Assembly: GCF_007830495.1 (NCBI RefSeq)
Contig: NZ_VLKW01000008.1
Location: 1 to 64,000 of the forward strand
Origin: Pseudoduganella flava
GTDB lineage: Bacteria; Pseudomonadota; Gammaproteobacteria; Burkholderiales; Burkholderiaceae_D
DNA length: 64,000 nt
Reading direction: 5' to 3'
The first letter of the stretch is position 1; each line of letters opens with the position of its first letter. Below, piece by piece: positions 1-6,911 of the stretch. The notes beneath the pieces are model-generated. The model was not told the DNA's origin, made no database searches, and was given only the letters and a program-made list of their open reading frames with translations. The position numbers were made by a program, and so were the translations under genes.

Positions 1-41
1 CAACACCGCTAAATCAACTACTTACCCCTCCACAGGACACC

Positions 42-69
42 GGAGGTGAGCAAACTCAGCTCACCCTCC
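42..69. repeat. Stem-loop downstream of selD
   Basis: GGAGGTGAG (42-50) is complementary to CTCACCCTCC (60-69) apart from one bulged base, with a 9-nt loop. It lies 3' of selD on the minus strand and has no T-tract, so it is at most a weak terminator or a 3' stabiliser. Bases 1-111 hold no gene that I can support. Confidence 0.4.
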
Positions 70-111
70 TATGAAAAACGTTGGGACACTACTGGTCTGA
101 CACCCTTTTTT

Positions 112-1158
112 TCACGCGACGTGCACCCGCGCGTCGCCTGCTGCCATGCGGCCGATGACGGCGGCGGCCTCGAAGCCGCCGGCGCGGAAAGTCGCCAGCA
201 CGTCGTCGACGGCGGACGGATCGCACGAGACCAGCAGGCCCCCGGACGTCTGCGGGTCCGTCAGCAGCGTGTGCTGGGCCGGTGTGACGGTGGGCGCCAG
301 CGTCACATCCTTGCCGTACGCATCCCAGTTGCGGCCCGAGGCTCCCGTGAAGAAGCCGTCGTGCGCCAGCTGTTCGACGCCTGGCAGCAGCGGAATCTTC
401 GCCATGTCCAGGTGCGCCGCCAGCTTAGCGCCGCGCGCCAGTTCCAGCAGGTGGCCCAAGAGGCCAAAGCCGGTGACGTCCGTCAGCGCGTGCACGCCCG
501 GCAGTTCGGACAGCGCCTTGCCCGGCTTGTTCAGTTTCGTGGTGCTCGCCACCATCGCGGCATAGCCGTCGGCACCCAGCACGTTCTTCTTCAGCGCCGC
601 GGACAGCACGCCCACGCCGAGCGGCTTGCCCAGCACGAGTACGTCGCCGGCCTTGGCGTCGGCATTGCGCTTGACCTTCGACGGGTGGACGAGACCCATC
701 ACGACGAGGCCGTAGATCGGCTCGACGGAATCGATCGTGTGGCCGCCGGCGATCGGAATGCCCGCTTCCGCGCAGATCGACTCGCCGCCCTTGATGATTT
801 GCCCGATCGTCTCGATCGGCAGCTTGTTGATCGGCATGCCGACGAGGGCCAGCGCCATGATCGGCGTGCCGCCCATCGCGTACACGTCCGAGATCGCGTT
901 GGTGGCGGCGATGCGGCCGAAGTCGAACGGGTCGTCGACGATCGGCATGAAGAAGTCCGTTGTGGCGATCAGCGCCTGCTCGTCGTTCAGCTTGTAGACG
1001 GCCGCGTCGTCGGCCGTCTCGATGCCGACCAGCAGTTCCTTCGGCACGGGGAAGCCGCTCGAATTCTTCAGGATCTCGGACAGCACACCGGGGGCGATCT
1101 TGCAGCCGCAGCCGCCGCCGTGGGAGAAGGAAGTCAGTTTGATCGGTTCAGTCGTCAT
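112..1158 (-). CDS. selD: Selenophosphate synthetase (SelD / SenC)
   Basis: This enzyme makes selenophosphate, AMP and phosphate from selenide and ATP in the cytoplasm. The 348-aa product aligns by eye along its full length with E. coli SelD. It has the glycine-rich N-terminal motif GGGCGCK with Cys17 and Lys20 (the catalytic pair in E. coli), the TTDFFMPIVDDPFDFG nucleotide/metal segment, TDVTGFGLLGH and the DPQTSGGLL motif. Position 17 is Cys, not selenocysteine. The ATG at 1158 gives the family's usual length; a further 41 in-frame codons upstream overlap senB and are rejected. The gene starts 16 bp after senB on the same strand. Beside senB and senA it is best read as senC, the selenium donor for selenoneine, though it could also supply selenouridine or selenocysteine synthesis. 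Confidence 0.95.
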   Translation of the reverse strand: MTTEPIKLTSFSHGGGCGCKIAPGVLSEILKNSSGFPVPKELLVGIETADDAAVYKLNDEQALIATTDFFMPIVDDPFDFGRIAATNAISDVYAMGGTPIMALALVGMPINKLPIETIGQIIKGGESICAEAGIPIAGGHTIDSVEPIYGLVVMGLVHPSKVKRNADAKAGDVLVLGKPLGVGVLSAALKKNVLGADGYAAMVASTTKLNKPGKALSELPGVHALTDVTGFGLLGHLLELARGAKLAAHLDMAKIPLLPGVEQLAHDGFFTGASGRNWDAYGKDVTLAPTVTPAQHTLLTDPQTSGGLLVSCDPSAVDDVLATFRAGGFEAAAVIGRMAAGDARVHVA

Positions 1159-1174
1159 GATGTGTAGTACCAGA

Positions 1175-2155
1175 TTAGGGATTGAGCAGATTATCCACCA
1201 GGTGGAGCAAAGCTGCTTGCTCGGCCGCGGGCGCGAACAGCGGCGCCCGGGCGGCGCACTGGGCGCGCAGCAGCGCGGCAAAGGCCTCGTCCTCGATGGC
1301 GCGGTCGATCAGCCGGGCCAGCGCGGCCGCGTCGCCGGCGGGGAAGTAGCCGGCATAGTCACTGCCCAGCATGCCGCGGTTGCCGTCGATGTCGCTGGCC
1401 AGTACGGGCACGCCGGCCGTCACGGCCTCGATGATGACGTTGGCGCCGCCCTCCATCTTCGAGCAGATCGCCATCGCATGGCTGTGCCGCAGGTGTTCGC
1501 GCACCTCGGCCTGCGGCAGTGCGCCCAGCCAGCGGTAGCGCGGCAGCCGCGCCGCCGTGTCCTGCGCCAGCGCGCCCAGCGCCGGATCGAGCGCGCCGCC
1601 GATGTGCAGCAGCCGCGCGCGGGGGCTCGTCACGAGGCTGGCCGCACGGATGAACGTGGCCGGGTCCTTCTCGTCGCGCAGGTGGCCCGCCATCACGATC
1701 GTGCCGCTGCCCACCGCGCAGGCCGACGGCGGCAGCGCGGGCGCGGACTGGTAGATCACGTGGGCCTTGCCGCGCACGTCGTCCGGCAGCTCGGCCAGGC
1801 CGGCCGGCTGCAGCAGCACCAATGCGTCCGCGCTGCGCAGCGAGGCCGCAGCGGCGGCATCGTCATGGATGTCGCGGTACAGGTCCGTGCCTGTCAGGAC
1901 GAGCAGGGCGGGGCGGCCGGGATGGCGGGCGCGGAACGCGGCCAGCGCGGCGGCCGAGCGGCGTGCGTGCAGTGCGATCAGCAGGTCCGGCGCGGGATCG
2001 CCGTTTGTCCAATCGGCGGCGATCGTCACGTCGTGGGGCGCCAGGAAGGCGGCCCAGCGCACCGCCGTGTGCCAGTTGCCGTTGTTGTCCCGCGCGGTAC
2101 CGGGGCTGACGATGCGGATCGTGTGCTTGCCTGCGGAGTTACCAGTGGCTGCCAT
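1175..2155 (-). CDS. senB: Selenosugar synthase SenB (GT-B glycosyltransferase)
   Basis: This is a 326-aa GT-B glycosyltransferase with no membrane segment. Its C-terminal donor-binding half carries MEGGANVIIEAVTAGVPVLA followed by DIDGNRG, as in the SenB family. Characterised SenB enzymes use selenophosphate and a UDP-sugar to form a selenosugar, the first committed step of selenoneine synthesis. I chose the ATG at 2155. An in-frame TTG at 2185 would add 10 residues but would overlap the first codon of divergent senA. selD follows after 16 bp, so selenophosphate maker and user are in one transcript. The assignment rests on the senA-senB-selD context as well as on sequence; taken alone it would be called a generic glycosyltransferase. 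Confidence 0.85.
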   Translation of the reverse strand: MAATGNSAGKHTIRIVSPGTARDNNGNWHTAVRWAAFLAPHDVTIAADWTNGDPAPDLLIALHARRSAAALAAFRARHPGRPALLVLTGTDLYRDIHDDAAAAASLRSADALVLLQPAGLAELPDDVRGKAHVIYQSAPALPPSACAVGSGTIVMAGHLRDEKDPATFIRAASLVTSPRARLLHIGGALDPALGALAQDTAARLPRYRWLGALPQAEVREHLRHSHAMAICSKMEGGANVIIEAVTAGVPVLASDIDGNRGMLGSDYAGYFPAGDAAALARLIDRAIEDEAFAALLRAQCAARAPLFAPAAEQAALLHLVDNLLNP

Positions 2156-2172
2156 GTCAAATCGCTTGGGTT

Positions 2173-2178
2173 TACAAT
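2173..2178 (+). promoter_or_regulatory. Possible -10 element of senA (leaderless start)
   Basis: TACAAT ends 6 bases before the senA ATG, so a transcript would begin at or next to the start codon. There is no Shine-Dalgarno sequence in front of senA, which fits a leaderless mRNA. No convincing -35 box is visible. Confidence 0.35.
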
Positions 2179-2184
2179 CTCGCA

Positions 2185-3387
2185 ATGAATTCCATTACCG
2201 CTTCCTTCCGCACCGCGCGCACACAGCAACTGGCCGAGGCCTTGCAGAATGCGCGGCATTATACGCTGGCGCTGTTCGACTGCTTTGCCGCCGCCGGCAT
2301 GGACGTGCCGCGCAACGTGCCTTACCTGCGCATCGTGAACCCGCCGCTATGGGAACTGGGCCACACCGCCTGGTTCGCCGAATGGTTCATCCTGCGCGAG
2401 GCGCTGTCGAGCCACCCGGCCGATGCCCAGTCGCCGTCGCTGCTGACGAAGGGCGACGACTGGTTCGACTCGGCCAACGTCTCGCACCGCAGCCGCTGGA
2501 ACCTCGACCTGCCGACGCCGGGCGGCGTGAAGACCTATTGCCACGAGGTGCTCGACCGCGTGCTCGACAAGCTGTCGCGCGAGGCCAGCGTGGACGAGGC
2601 GCTGTACCCGTACCGTCTCGCGCTCGCGCACGAGGACATGCACGGCGAAGCGTTCCTGTACACGCTGCAGACGCTGGGCCTGGAAGCGCCGCCCCAGCTG
2701 ACGCACGACGACAGTGCATATGTGAGCCCCGGCGACATCCGCTTCCCCGGCGGCACGCTGCAACTGGGCTGCGCCGCCGACACCGCAGGCTTCACGTTCG
2801 ACAACGAGCGCGCCGTGCACCCCGTCTACGTGGCGCCGTTCCGGATGGATGCGGCGCTCGTGACGAACGGCCAGTACATGGACTTCATCGGCGACGGCGG
2901 CTACGACAACCGCCAGTTCTGGAGCACGGCCGGTGCGAACTGGCTGATGCACCAGGACCGCTGCGCGCCGCGCTACTGGGAGCGCGACGGCGGCGACTGG
3001 CGCACGGTGCGCTTCGGCCGTGCCGCCACGCTGAACCCCCACGAGCCGGTGCGCCACGTGAACCTGTACGAGGCACAGGCCTACTGCGCCTGGGCCAACC
3101 GGCGGCTGCCGACCGAGGCCGAATGGGAATACGCGGCGCTGTACGGCCACCCGGCATTCCGCTGGGGCCAGTTGTGGGAGTGGACCGCGTCGCCGTTCGA
3201 ACCGTATCCCGGCTTCGCGCCGGACCGCTACCGCGAATACTCCGAGCCGTGGTTCGCCACGCACCAGGTGCTGCGCGGCGCATCGTTCGCGACGCCGTCG
3301 CGCCTGGGCTCGGCGAAGTTCCGCAACTTCTACATGCCGGAGCGGGACGACATCTTCTGCGGCTTCCGCACCTGCGCCTGGGAGTAG
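2185..3387 (+). CDS. senA: Selenoneine synthase SenA (EgtB-like non-heme iron enzyme)
   Basis: This 400-aa protein has the EgtB fold: an N-terminal DinB-like bundle and a C-terminal formylglycine-generating-enzyme (FGE) type domain. The likely iron ligands are visible, His60 in WELGHTAWF and His149/His153 in HEDMHGEA. The C-terminal domain shows RLPTEAEWEYAA, LWEWTASPF and LRGASFATPSRLGSAKFRNF. SenA enzymes join a selenosugar to hercynine oxidatively; EgtB does the analogous reaction with a thiol. SenA is preferred because the gene lies 29 bp from divergent senB with selD beyond. Hercynine itself needs the methyltransferase EgtD, which is not in this window. Codon use resembles the neighbours, so there is no sign of recent transfer. 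Confidence 0.85.
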   Translation: MNSITASFRTARTQQLAEALQNARHYTLALFDCFAAAGMDVPRNVPYLRIVNPPLWELGHTAWFAEWFILREALSSHPADAQSPSLLTKGDDWFDSANVSHRSRWNLDLPTPGGVKTYCHEVLDRVLDKLSREASVDEALYPYRLALAHEDMHGEAFLYTLQTLGLEAPPQLTHDDSAYVSPGDIRFPGGTLQLGCAADTAGFTFDNERAVHPVYVAPFRMDAALVTNGQYMDFIGDGGYDNRQFWSTAGANWLMHQDRCAPRYWERDGGDWRTVRFGRAATLNPHEPVRHVNLYEAQAYCAWANRRLPTEAEWEYAALYGHPAFRWGQLWEWTASPFEPYPGFAPDRYREYSEPWFATHQVLRGASFATPSRLGSAKFRNFYMPERDDIFCGFRTCAWE

Positions 3388-3412
3388 AGCTTCAGCTTCG
3401 GGGCGGGTAGCG

Positions 3413-5014
3413 TCAGGCGGCGAGCCGGCGCAGCGCTCCACCCACACGGGGCTGCGCGGGCGCCTCGTCCAGCGTGAAGCTGGCGACCAGTTCCGCCAGA
3501 CGCGCGGCCTGTTCCTGCATGCTCGCGGCGGCCGCTGCCGCTTCCTCCACCAGCGCGGCGTTCTGCTGCGTGACGGTGTCCATCGACGTGATGGCTTCGT
3601 TGACGTGGCCGATGCCGGTGCTTTGTTCCGACGACGCGTCGGCGATCGACGCCATGATCTGCGTGACGCGCGCCACGCTGTCGACGACGTCGTTCATCGT
3701 GCTGCCGGCCTGTGCGACGAGCGTGCTGCCAGCGCTGATGCTGTCGACCGAATTGTTGATCAGCTCCTTGATCTCCTTGGCCGCTGCGGCGCTGCGCTGG
3801 GCGAGGTTGCGCACTTCGGCGGCGACGACCGCGAAACCACGCCCCTGCTCGCCGGCGCGGGCTGCCTCGACGGCCGCGTTCAGCGCCAGGATATTGGTCT
3901 GGAACGCGATCGAGTCGATGACGGAAATGATATCGACGACCTTCTTCGACGACGCGCTGATCGTCTCCATCGTCGACACGACCTGCGACACGACCTGGCC
4001 GCCTTGCTGCGCGACCGAGGAAGCGTGCTGCACCAGCGAATTGGCCTCGCGCGCATTCTGGGCGTTCTGGTTGACGGTGGACGTCAGCTCCTCCATCGAC
4101 GCCGCAGTCTCTTCCAGCGCGGAAGCCTGCGACTCGGTGCGCGCCGACAGGTCCATATTGCCGGTGGCGATCTGCGCCGACGCGGTAGCGATCGTTTCCG
4201 CGCTGCGACGGATCTCGCCGATGGTGCGTGCCAGGTTTTCCTGCATCGTCTTCATGCCATACAGGACGCTGCCGCGATCGTTGGCGGCCGTGTCCACGTG
4301 CACCGACAGATCCCCGGCCGCGATGCTGGTGACGATCGCCTCGGCATAGCCAGGGTCGCCGCCGATCGTGCGTTGCAGGCTGCGGTTGATGACGCCGACG
4401 ATGGCCGCGAGGATGGCGCAGACGACCAGCAGCACGCCAGCCGACTTTGCCAGGGTGACGCGGAATGCCGCATCGATGTCGTCCATGTAGACGCCGGTGA
4501 TGACGATCCAGTCCCACGGCCGATACGCGGCCGCGCGGCTGAGTTTCGGTACCGTTTCGCTGCCGCCGGGACGCGCCCACCAGTATTCGGCAAAGCCGGC
4601 ACCCGCCGCGCTGTGCCCGGCGGCGACGATGTCGCGGTACAGGTAGTTGCCTTTCTTGTCCTGGAAATCAAGCACGTTCTTGCCCTCGGCTTCCGGCTTG
4701 GTCGGGTTCATCACCGACACCCCATCGCCGCTGACGATGGACAGGTAGCCGTCCTTGCCGTAGCGCTGGTGGCGCAGCAGGTCGATGGCGAGCTTCTTTG
4801 CTTCGTCCTGGCTGATCTTGCCGGCTTGTGCCTGATCCGCATACATCTTCACGCCGGACAGCGCCGTCTCGACGATGTTGGTCAGGTCCTGCTTGCGCTC
4901 GTCAATGCGGGTCTGGCGGATCTGGATGGCTTCGAACAAGAAGATCGCTGTGATGCAAAGCAGGCTGCAGATCAGGGGAATCCACAGTTTCTGCTTGAAG
5001 GTCAGGGATTTCAT
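3413..5014 (-). CDS. Methyl-accepting chemotaxis protein with a Cache sensor
   Basis: This is a 533-aa inner-membrane chemoreceptor. It has a transmembrane (TM) helix at about residues 10-30, a periplasmic single-Cache-type domain ([20 protein letters not shown] to [14 protein letters not shown]), a second TM helix at about 187-210, a HAMP linker, then the methylation helices and the signalling hairpin. The hairpin tip [19 protein letters not shown] is intact and would contact CheA/CheW. No NWETF-like pentapeptide for CheR/CheB is present at the C-terminus. The start at 5014 (MKSLTF) fits the signal anchor and lies 36 nt after the expected start site of the sigma-28-like promoter; an ATG at 5050 is the alternative. 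The ligand cannot be told from sequence, but Cache domains of this type often bind small organic acids. Confidence 0.93.
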   Translation of the reverse strand: MKSLTFKQKLWIPLICSLLCITAIFLFEAIQIRQTRIDERKQDLTNIVETALSGVKMYADQAQAGKISQDEAKKLAIDLLRHQRYGKDGYLSIVSGDGVSVMNPTKPEAEGKNVLDFQDKKGNYLYRDIVAAGHSAAGAGFAEYWWARPGGSETVPKLSRAAAYRPWDWIVITGVYMDDIDAAFRVTLAKSAGVLLVVCAILAAIVGVINRSLQRTIGGDPGYAEAIVTSIAAGDLSVHVDTAANDRGSVLYGMKTMQENLARTIGEIRRSAETIATASAQIATGNMDLSARTESQASALEETAASMEELTSTVNQNAQNAREANSLVQHASSVAQQGGQVVSQVVSTMETISASSKKVVDIISVIDSIAFQTNILALNAAVEAARAGEQGRGFAVVAAEVRNLAQRSAAAAKEIKELINNSVDSISAGSTLVAQAGSTMNDVVDSVARVTQIMASIADASSEQSTGIGHVNEAITSMDTVTQQNAALVEEAAAAAASMQEQAARLAELVASFTLDEAPAQPRVGGALRRLAA

Positions 5015-5057
5015 GGCTGGCTCGCTGGAGTGGCTGTTACAGACGAGCATAAGGCAG

Positions 5058-5086
5058 CTATCGGAAACTGGTCCGTATAAACATGA
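5058..5086 (-). promoter_or_regulatory. Sigma-28 (FliA)-like promoter of the chemoreceptor
   Basis: On the minus strand TCATGTTT is followed after 13 nt by TCCGATAG. This matches the flagellar sigma-28 pattern TAAAGTTT-N11-GCCGATAA at most positions. Transcription would begin near 5050 and give a leader of about 36 nt before the ATG at 5014. Confidence 0.45.
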
Positions 5087-5106
5087 AAGACGTTAATTCT
5101 GGTTGT

Positions 5107-5120
5107 GTAGTTGCAACTAC
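5107..5120. repeat. 14-bp perfect palindrome
   Basis: GTAGTTGCAACTAC is a perfect 14-bp palindrome between the chemoreceptor and the PAAR gene, about 20 bp upstream of the sigma-28-like promoter. It could be an operator, but no known regulator can be assigned to it. Confidence 0.4.
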
Positions 5121-5155
5121 TTTGTTTTGTGTTGTTGGGCTACATGTGACTGGCC

Positions 5156-5419
5156 TCAACCGCGCCCGCTCTTCGGCATCGTTGAAATCAGGCTTGCACC
5201 GCAACTCGTCTTATGCCCCTCGAATGCTACGGGCACGCCATCGATGGTTACGTTCGGATCGCCTTCGGTAATGATGCAAACCGTATGGCCGGGCAGGGGA
5301 CACATGCAGCGGTCACCCTGGCGCGCGACGGCCACGCCCATGACGTTCGTCTTCGGCGCGGCCGACACCACGCGGCCGCCATGCGTGGTGGGATCGTTCA
5401 GTCTGATTACGCCCTTCAT
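5156..5419 (-). CDS. PAAR-domain T6SS spike tip protein
   Basis: This 87-aa single-domain PAAR protein forms the sharp cone that caps the VgrG trimer in the T6SS. It shows the N-terminal segment GVIRLNDPTTHGGRVVSA, then CMCPLPGHTVC and the final HKTSCGASLIS, with the His and Cys residues placed for metal binding. There is no toxin extension, so it acts as a tip and not as a specialised effector. The ATG at 5419 has GGGAG 8-9 bp upstream; the longer frame to 5467 would overlap tla3. The gene begins 13 bp after tla3 and is the last in the tssEFG-vgrG-tle3-tla3-PAAR order. Confidence 0.9.
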   Translation of the reverse strand: MKGVIRLNDPTTHGGRVVSAAPKTNVMGVAVARQGDRCMCPLPGHTVCIITEGDPNVTIDGVPVAFEGHKTSCGASLISTMPKSGRG

Positions 5420-5432
5420 GGCATGCTCCCCG

Positions 5433-6911
5433 TCATTTCGAATACCCCTGCGATGCGGGCGGCGCATCGTGGCGCAGCCCCCACCACATCAGGAACACAT
5501 TGTTTTCGCCCCGTGCGCGGAACCAGGGCTTGTCGTGATCGATTGGACGCACCCTCTCGGGCGGGACGACGAGGACTGCTGTCGGCTTCGTACTGTCGGT
5601 GGTGCCTGCCACGAGCACATTCTTGCCAATGTGATTGGCGTAGGCGATGCCCAGCGCGACGTTGGTCAGTGCCGTACCCGCGCCCATCTCGCCTAGCAGG
5701 GCAGGCGTGTTGAAGGTTTGCTTGGCGAAGTCGAACTCGGCGACTTCGGTCGCGAGGGTGCGCGCGAGGTTACCCAGGCGCTCGGGTGAGGCGGCGTGGG
5801 TATTGTTGGCGTCGTGGATGACGTAGCCGATGTCCGTTGGCTTCTTACTGGCGTTCTCGACGGCCTTGTCGAGTGCCGCCTTCCACGCCTGGATCGTGCG
5901 GGGCTGCTCGGGCCTGGTTTCGAAGTCTGCCACGTCGGCGCTGGCCGGATAGCCGATCCAGGCCAGCGGCGCGCGCCCGGTCTTGTAGTTGGGACCGGCC
6001 AGGACGAGCAGGACCATATTCTCGTTGATCTGCTTGTCCTTCGGGCGGCTGGGGGCGTCCCAGTTCATCGCCCATACGGTTTCGTCCGGGTGGGCTTGCA
6101 GGTAGTCGAGGGCAGCGGTGAGGGAGGTAAAGCCGGCATTGGGCCCGCCCTGAGTAACCCGGACATCTGGCAGCGAATCTTTTGACCAGGACTTCGGGAA
6201 GTGGGGATTGCCGATCTGGAAGCACTGACGGATATTGTTGCGTGCAAAATCCGCCGCCTCAATGGCGTTTATAGTATTTTCTGGCAGCGCGTATTCCACA
6301 CGAATCCCGGCCAGTTCCCGCCAGCCCGACCTGTCCTTTAGCGAGTGCACATTGTAAAAGTAGGTAGGGCTCGCAAAGTAGATGTCGTGCATATGTAGAG
6401 TTATCATGTCGAAGTATTGCTCGTGATAGTCTTTGAAGCTAGTCTCTCCATCCCAACCGATAGCTATTGAGCCAACAACTCCAAGTTTGGAATATTTCTC
6501 TGGCTTAGTGTTAACCATATCGTCGCCCTGATTCGGTTTTGTTAACCCAAGTGTCCATAGCAGCTGCCATTCGGTTGGGTAGTCTCGTCTCTGCAATGGA
6601 TTGAGCCATTGCACTCCGACCACTTGTGCGGCAAATGTGCGCCCCGGAAGCACTCTATTTGTGACTAAAGGTGCAGTGGAGCTCGATAAATCTTGTTTTG
6701 TCCGGCAAGAGGCCGGCAACGCAGCGGTAAGCACGGCGACTACAGCAGGAATTAACATAAAGCGGGTCATAGCCTCTCCTAAGCCGAGTCCGTTGGCGAA
6801 ATATGGAACTGTTGCCGCTGTATAGAATAATGATGCGGCGGCCGCTGCAGAGAAGCTCATGCACGCGATGAATATTTTATAGGTTGTTGAGGAAGCATTT
6901 CTCACTGTCAT
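5433..6911 (-). CDS. tla3: Type VI lipase adaptor Tla3 (DUF2875 family)
   Basis: This 492-aa protein matches the DUF2875 family. Its Pseudomonas aeruginosa member Tla3 (PA0259) is needed to hand the Tle3 phospholipase to VgrG2b. The first 65 residues hold two hydrophobic helices (IFIACMSFSAAAAASLFY and FMLIPAVVAVLTAALPASC), so the N-terminus is probably membrane-anchored. The globular part contains VVGVQWLNPLQRRDYPTEWQ and ends with NNVFLMWWGLRHDAPPAS. Its ATG overlaps the tle3 stop (ATGA), so effector and adaptor are translationally coupled. The 5' half, roughly 6180-6911, is visibly richer in A+T than its surroundings, which suggests a module boundary or transfer. Confidence 0.85.
   Translation of the reverse strand: MTVRNASSTTYKIFIACMSFSAAAAASLFYTAATVPYFANGLGLGEAMTRFMLIPAVVAVLTAALPASCRTKQDLSSSTAPLVTNRVLPGRTFAAQVVGVQWLNPLQRRDYPTEWQLLWTLGLTKPNQGDDMVNTKPEKYSKLGVVGSIAIGWDGETSFKDYHEQYFDMITLHMHDIYFASPTYFYNVHSLKDRSGWRELAGIRVEYALPENTINAIEAADFARNNIRQCFQIGNPHFPKSWSKDSLPDVRVTQGGPNAGFTSLTAALDYLQAHPDETVWAMNWDAPSRPKDKQINENMVLLVLAGPNYKTGRAPLAWIGYPASADVADFETRPEQPRTIQAWKAALDKAVENASKKPTDIGYVIHDANNTHAASPERLGNLARTLATEVAEFDFAKQTFNTPALLGEMGAGTALTNVALGIAYANHIGKNVLVAGTTDSTKPTAVLVVPPERVRPIDHDKPWFRARGENNVFLMWWGLRHDAPPASQGYSK

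Noticed and set aside
1-111. Possible tRNA-Sec or SECIS-like RNA next to selD
   Set aside because: The hairpin at 42-69 lacks the acceptor/T-arm layout and CCA context, and SelD here uses Cys at the catalytic position.
2185-3387. Reading senA as ergothioneine synthase EgtB or ovothiol synthase OvoA
   Set aside because: Fold and ligands are shared, but the senB and selD neighbours favour SenA. OvoA would also carry a methyltransferase domain, which is absent.
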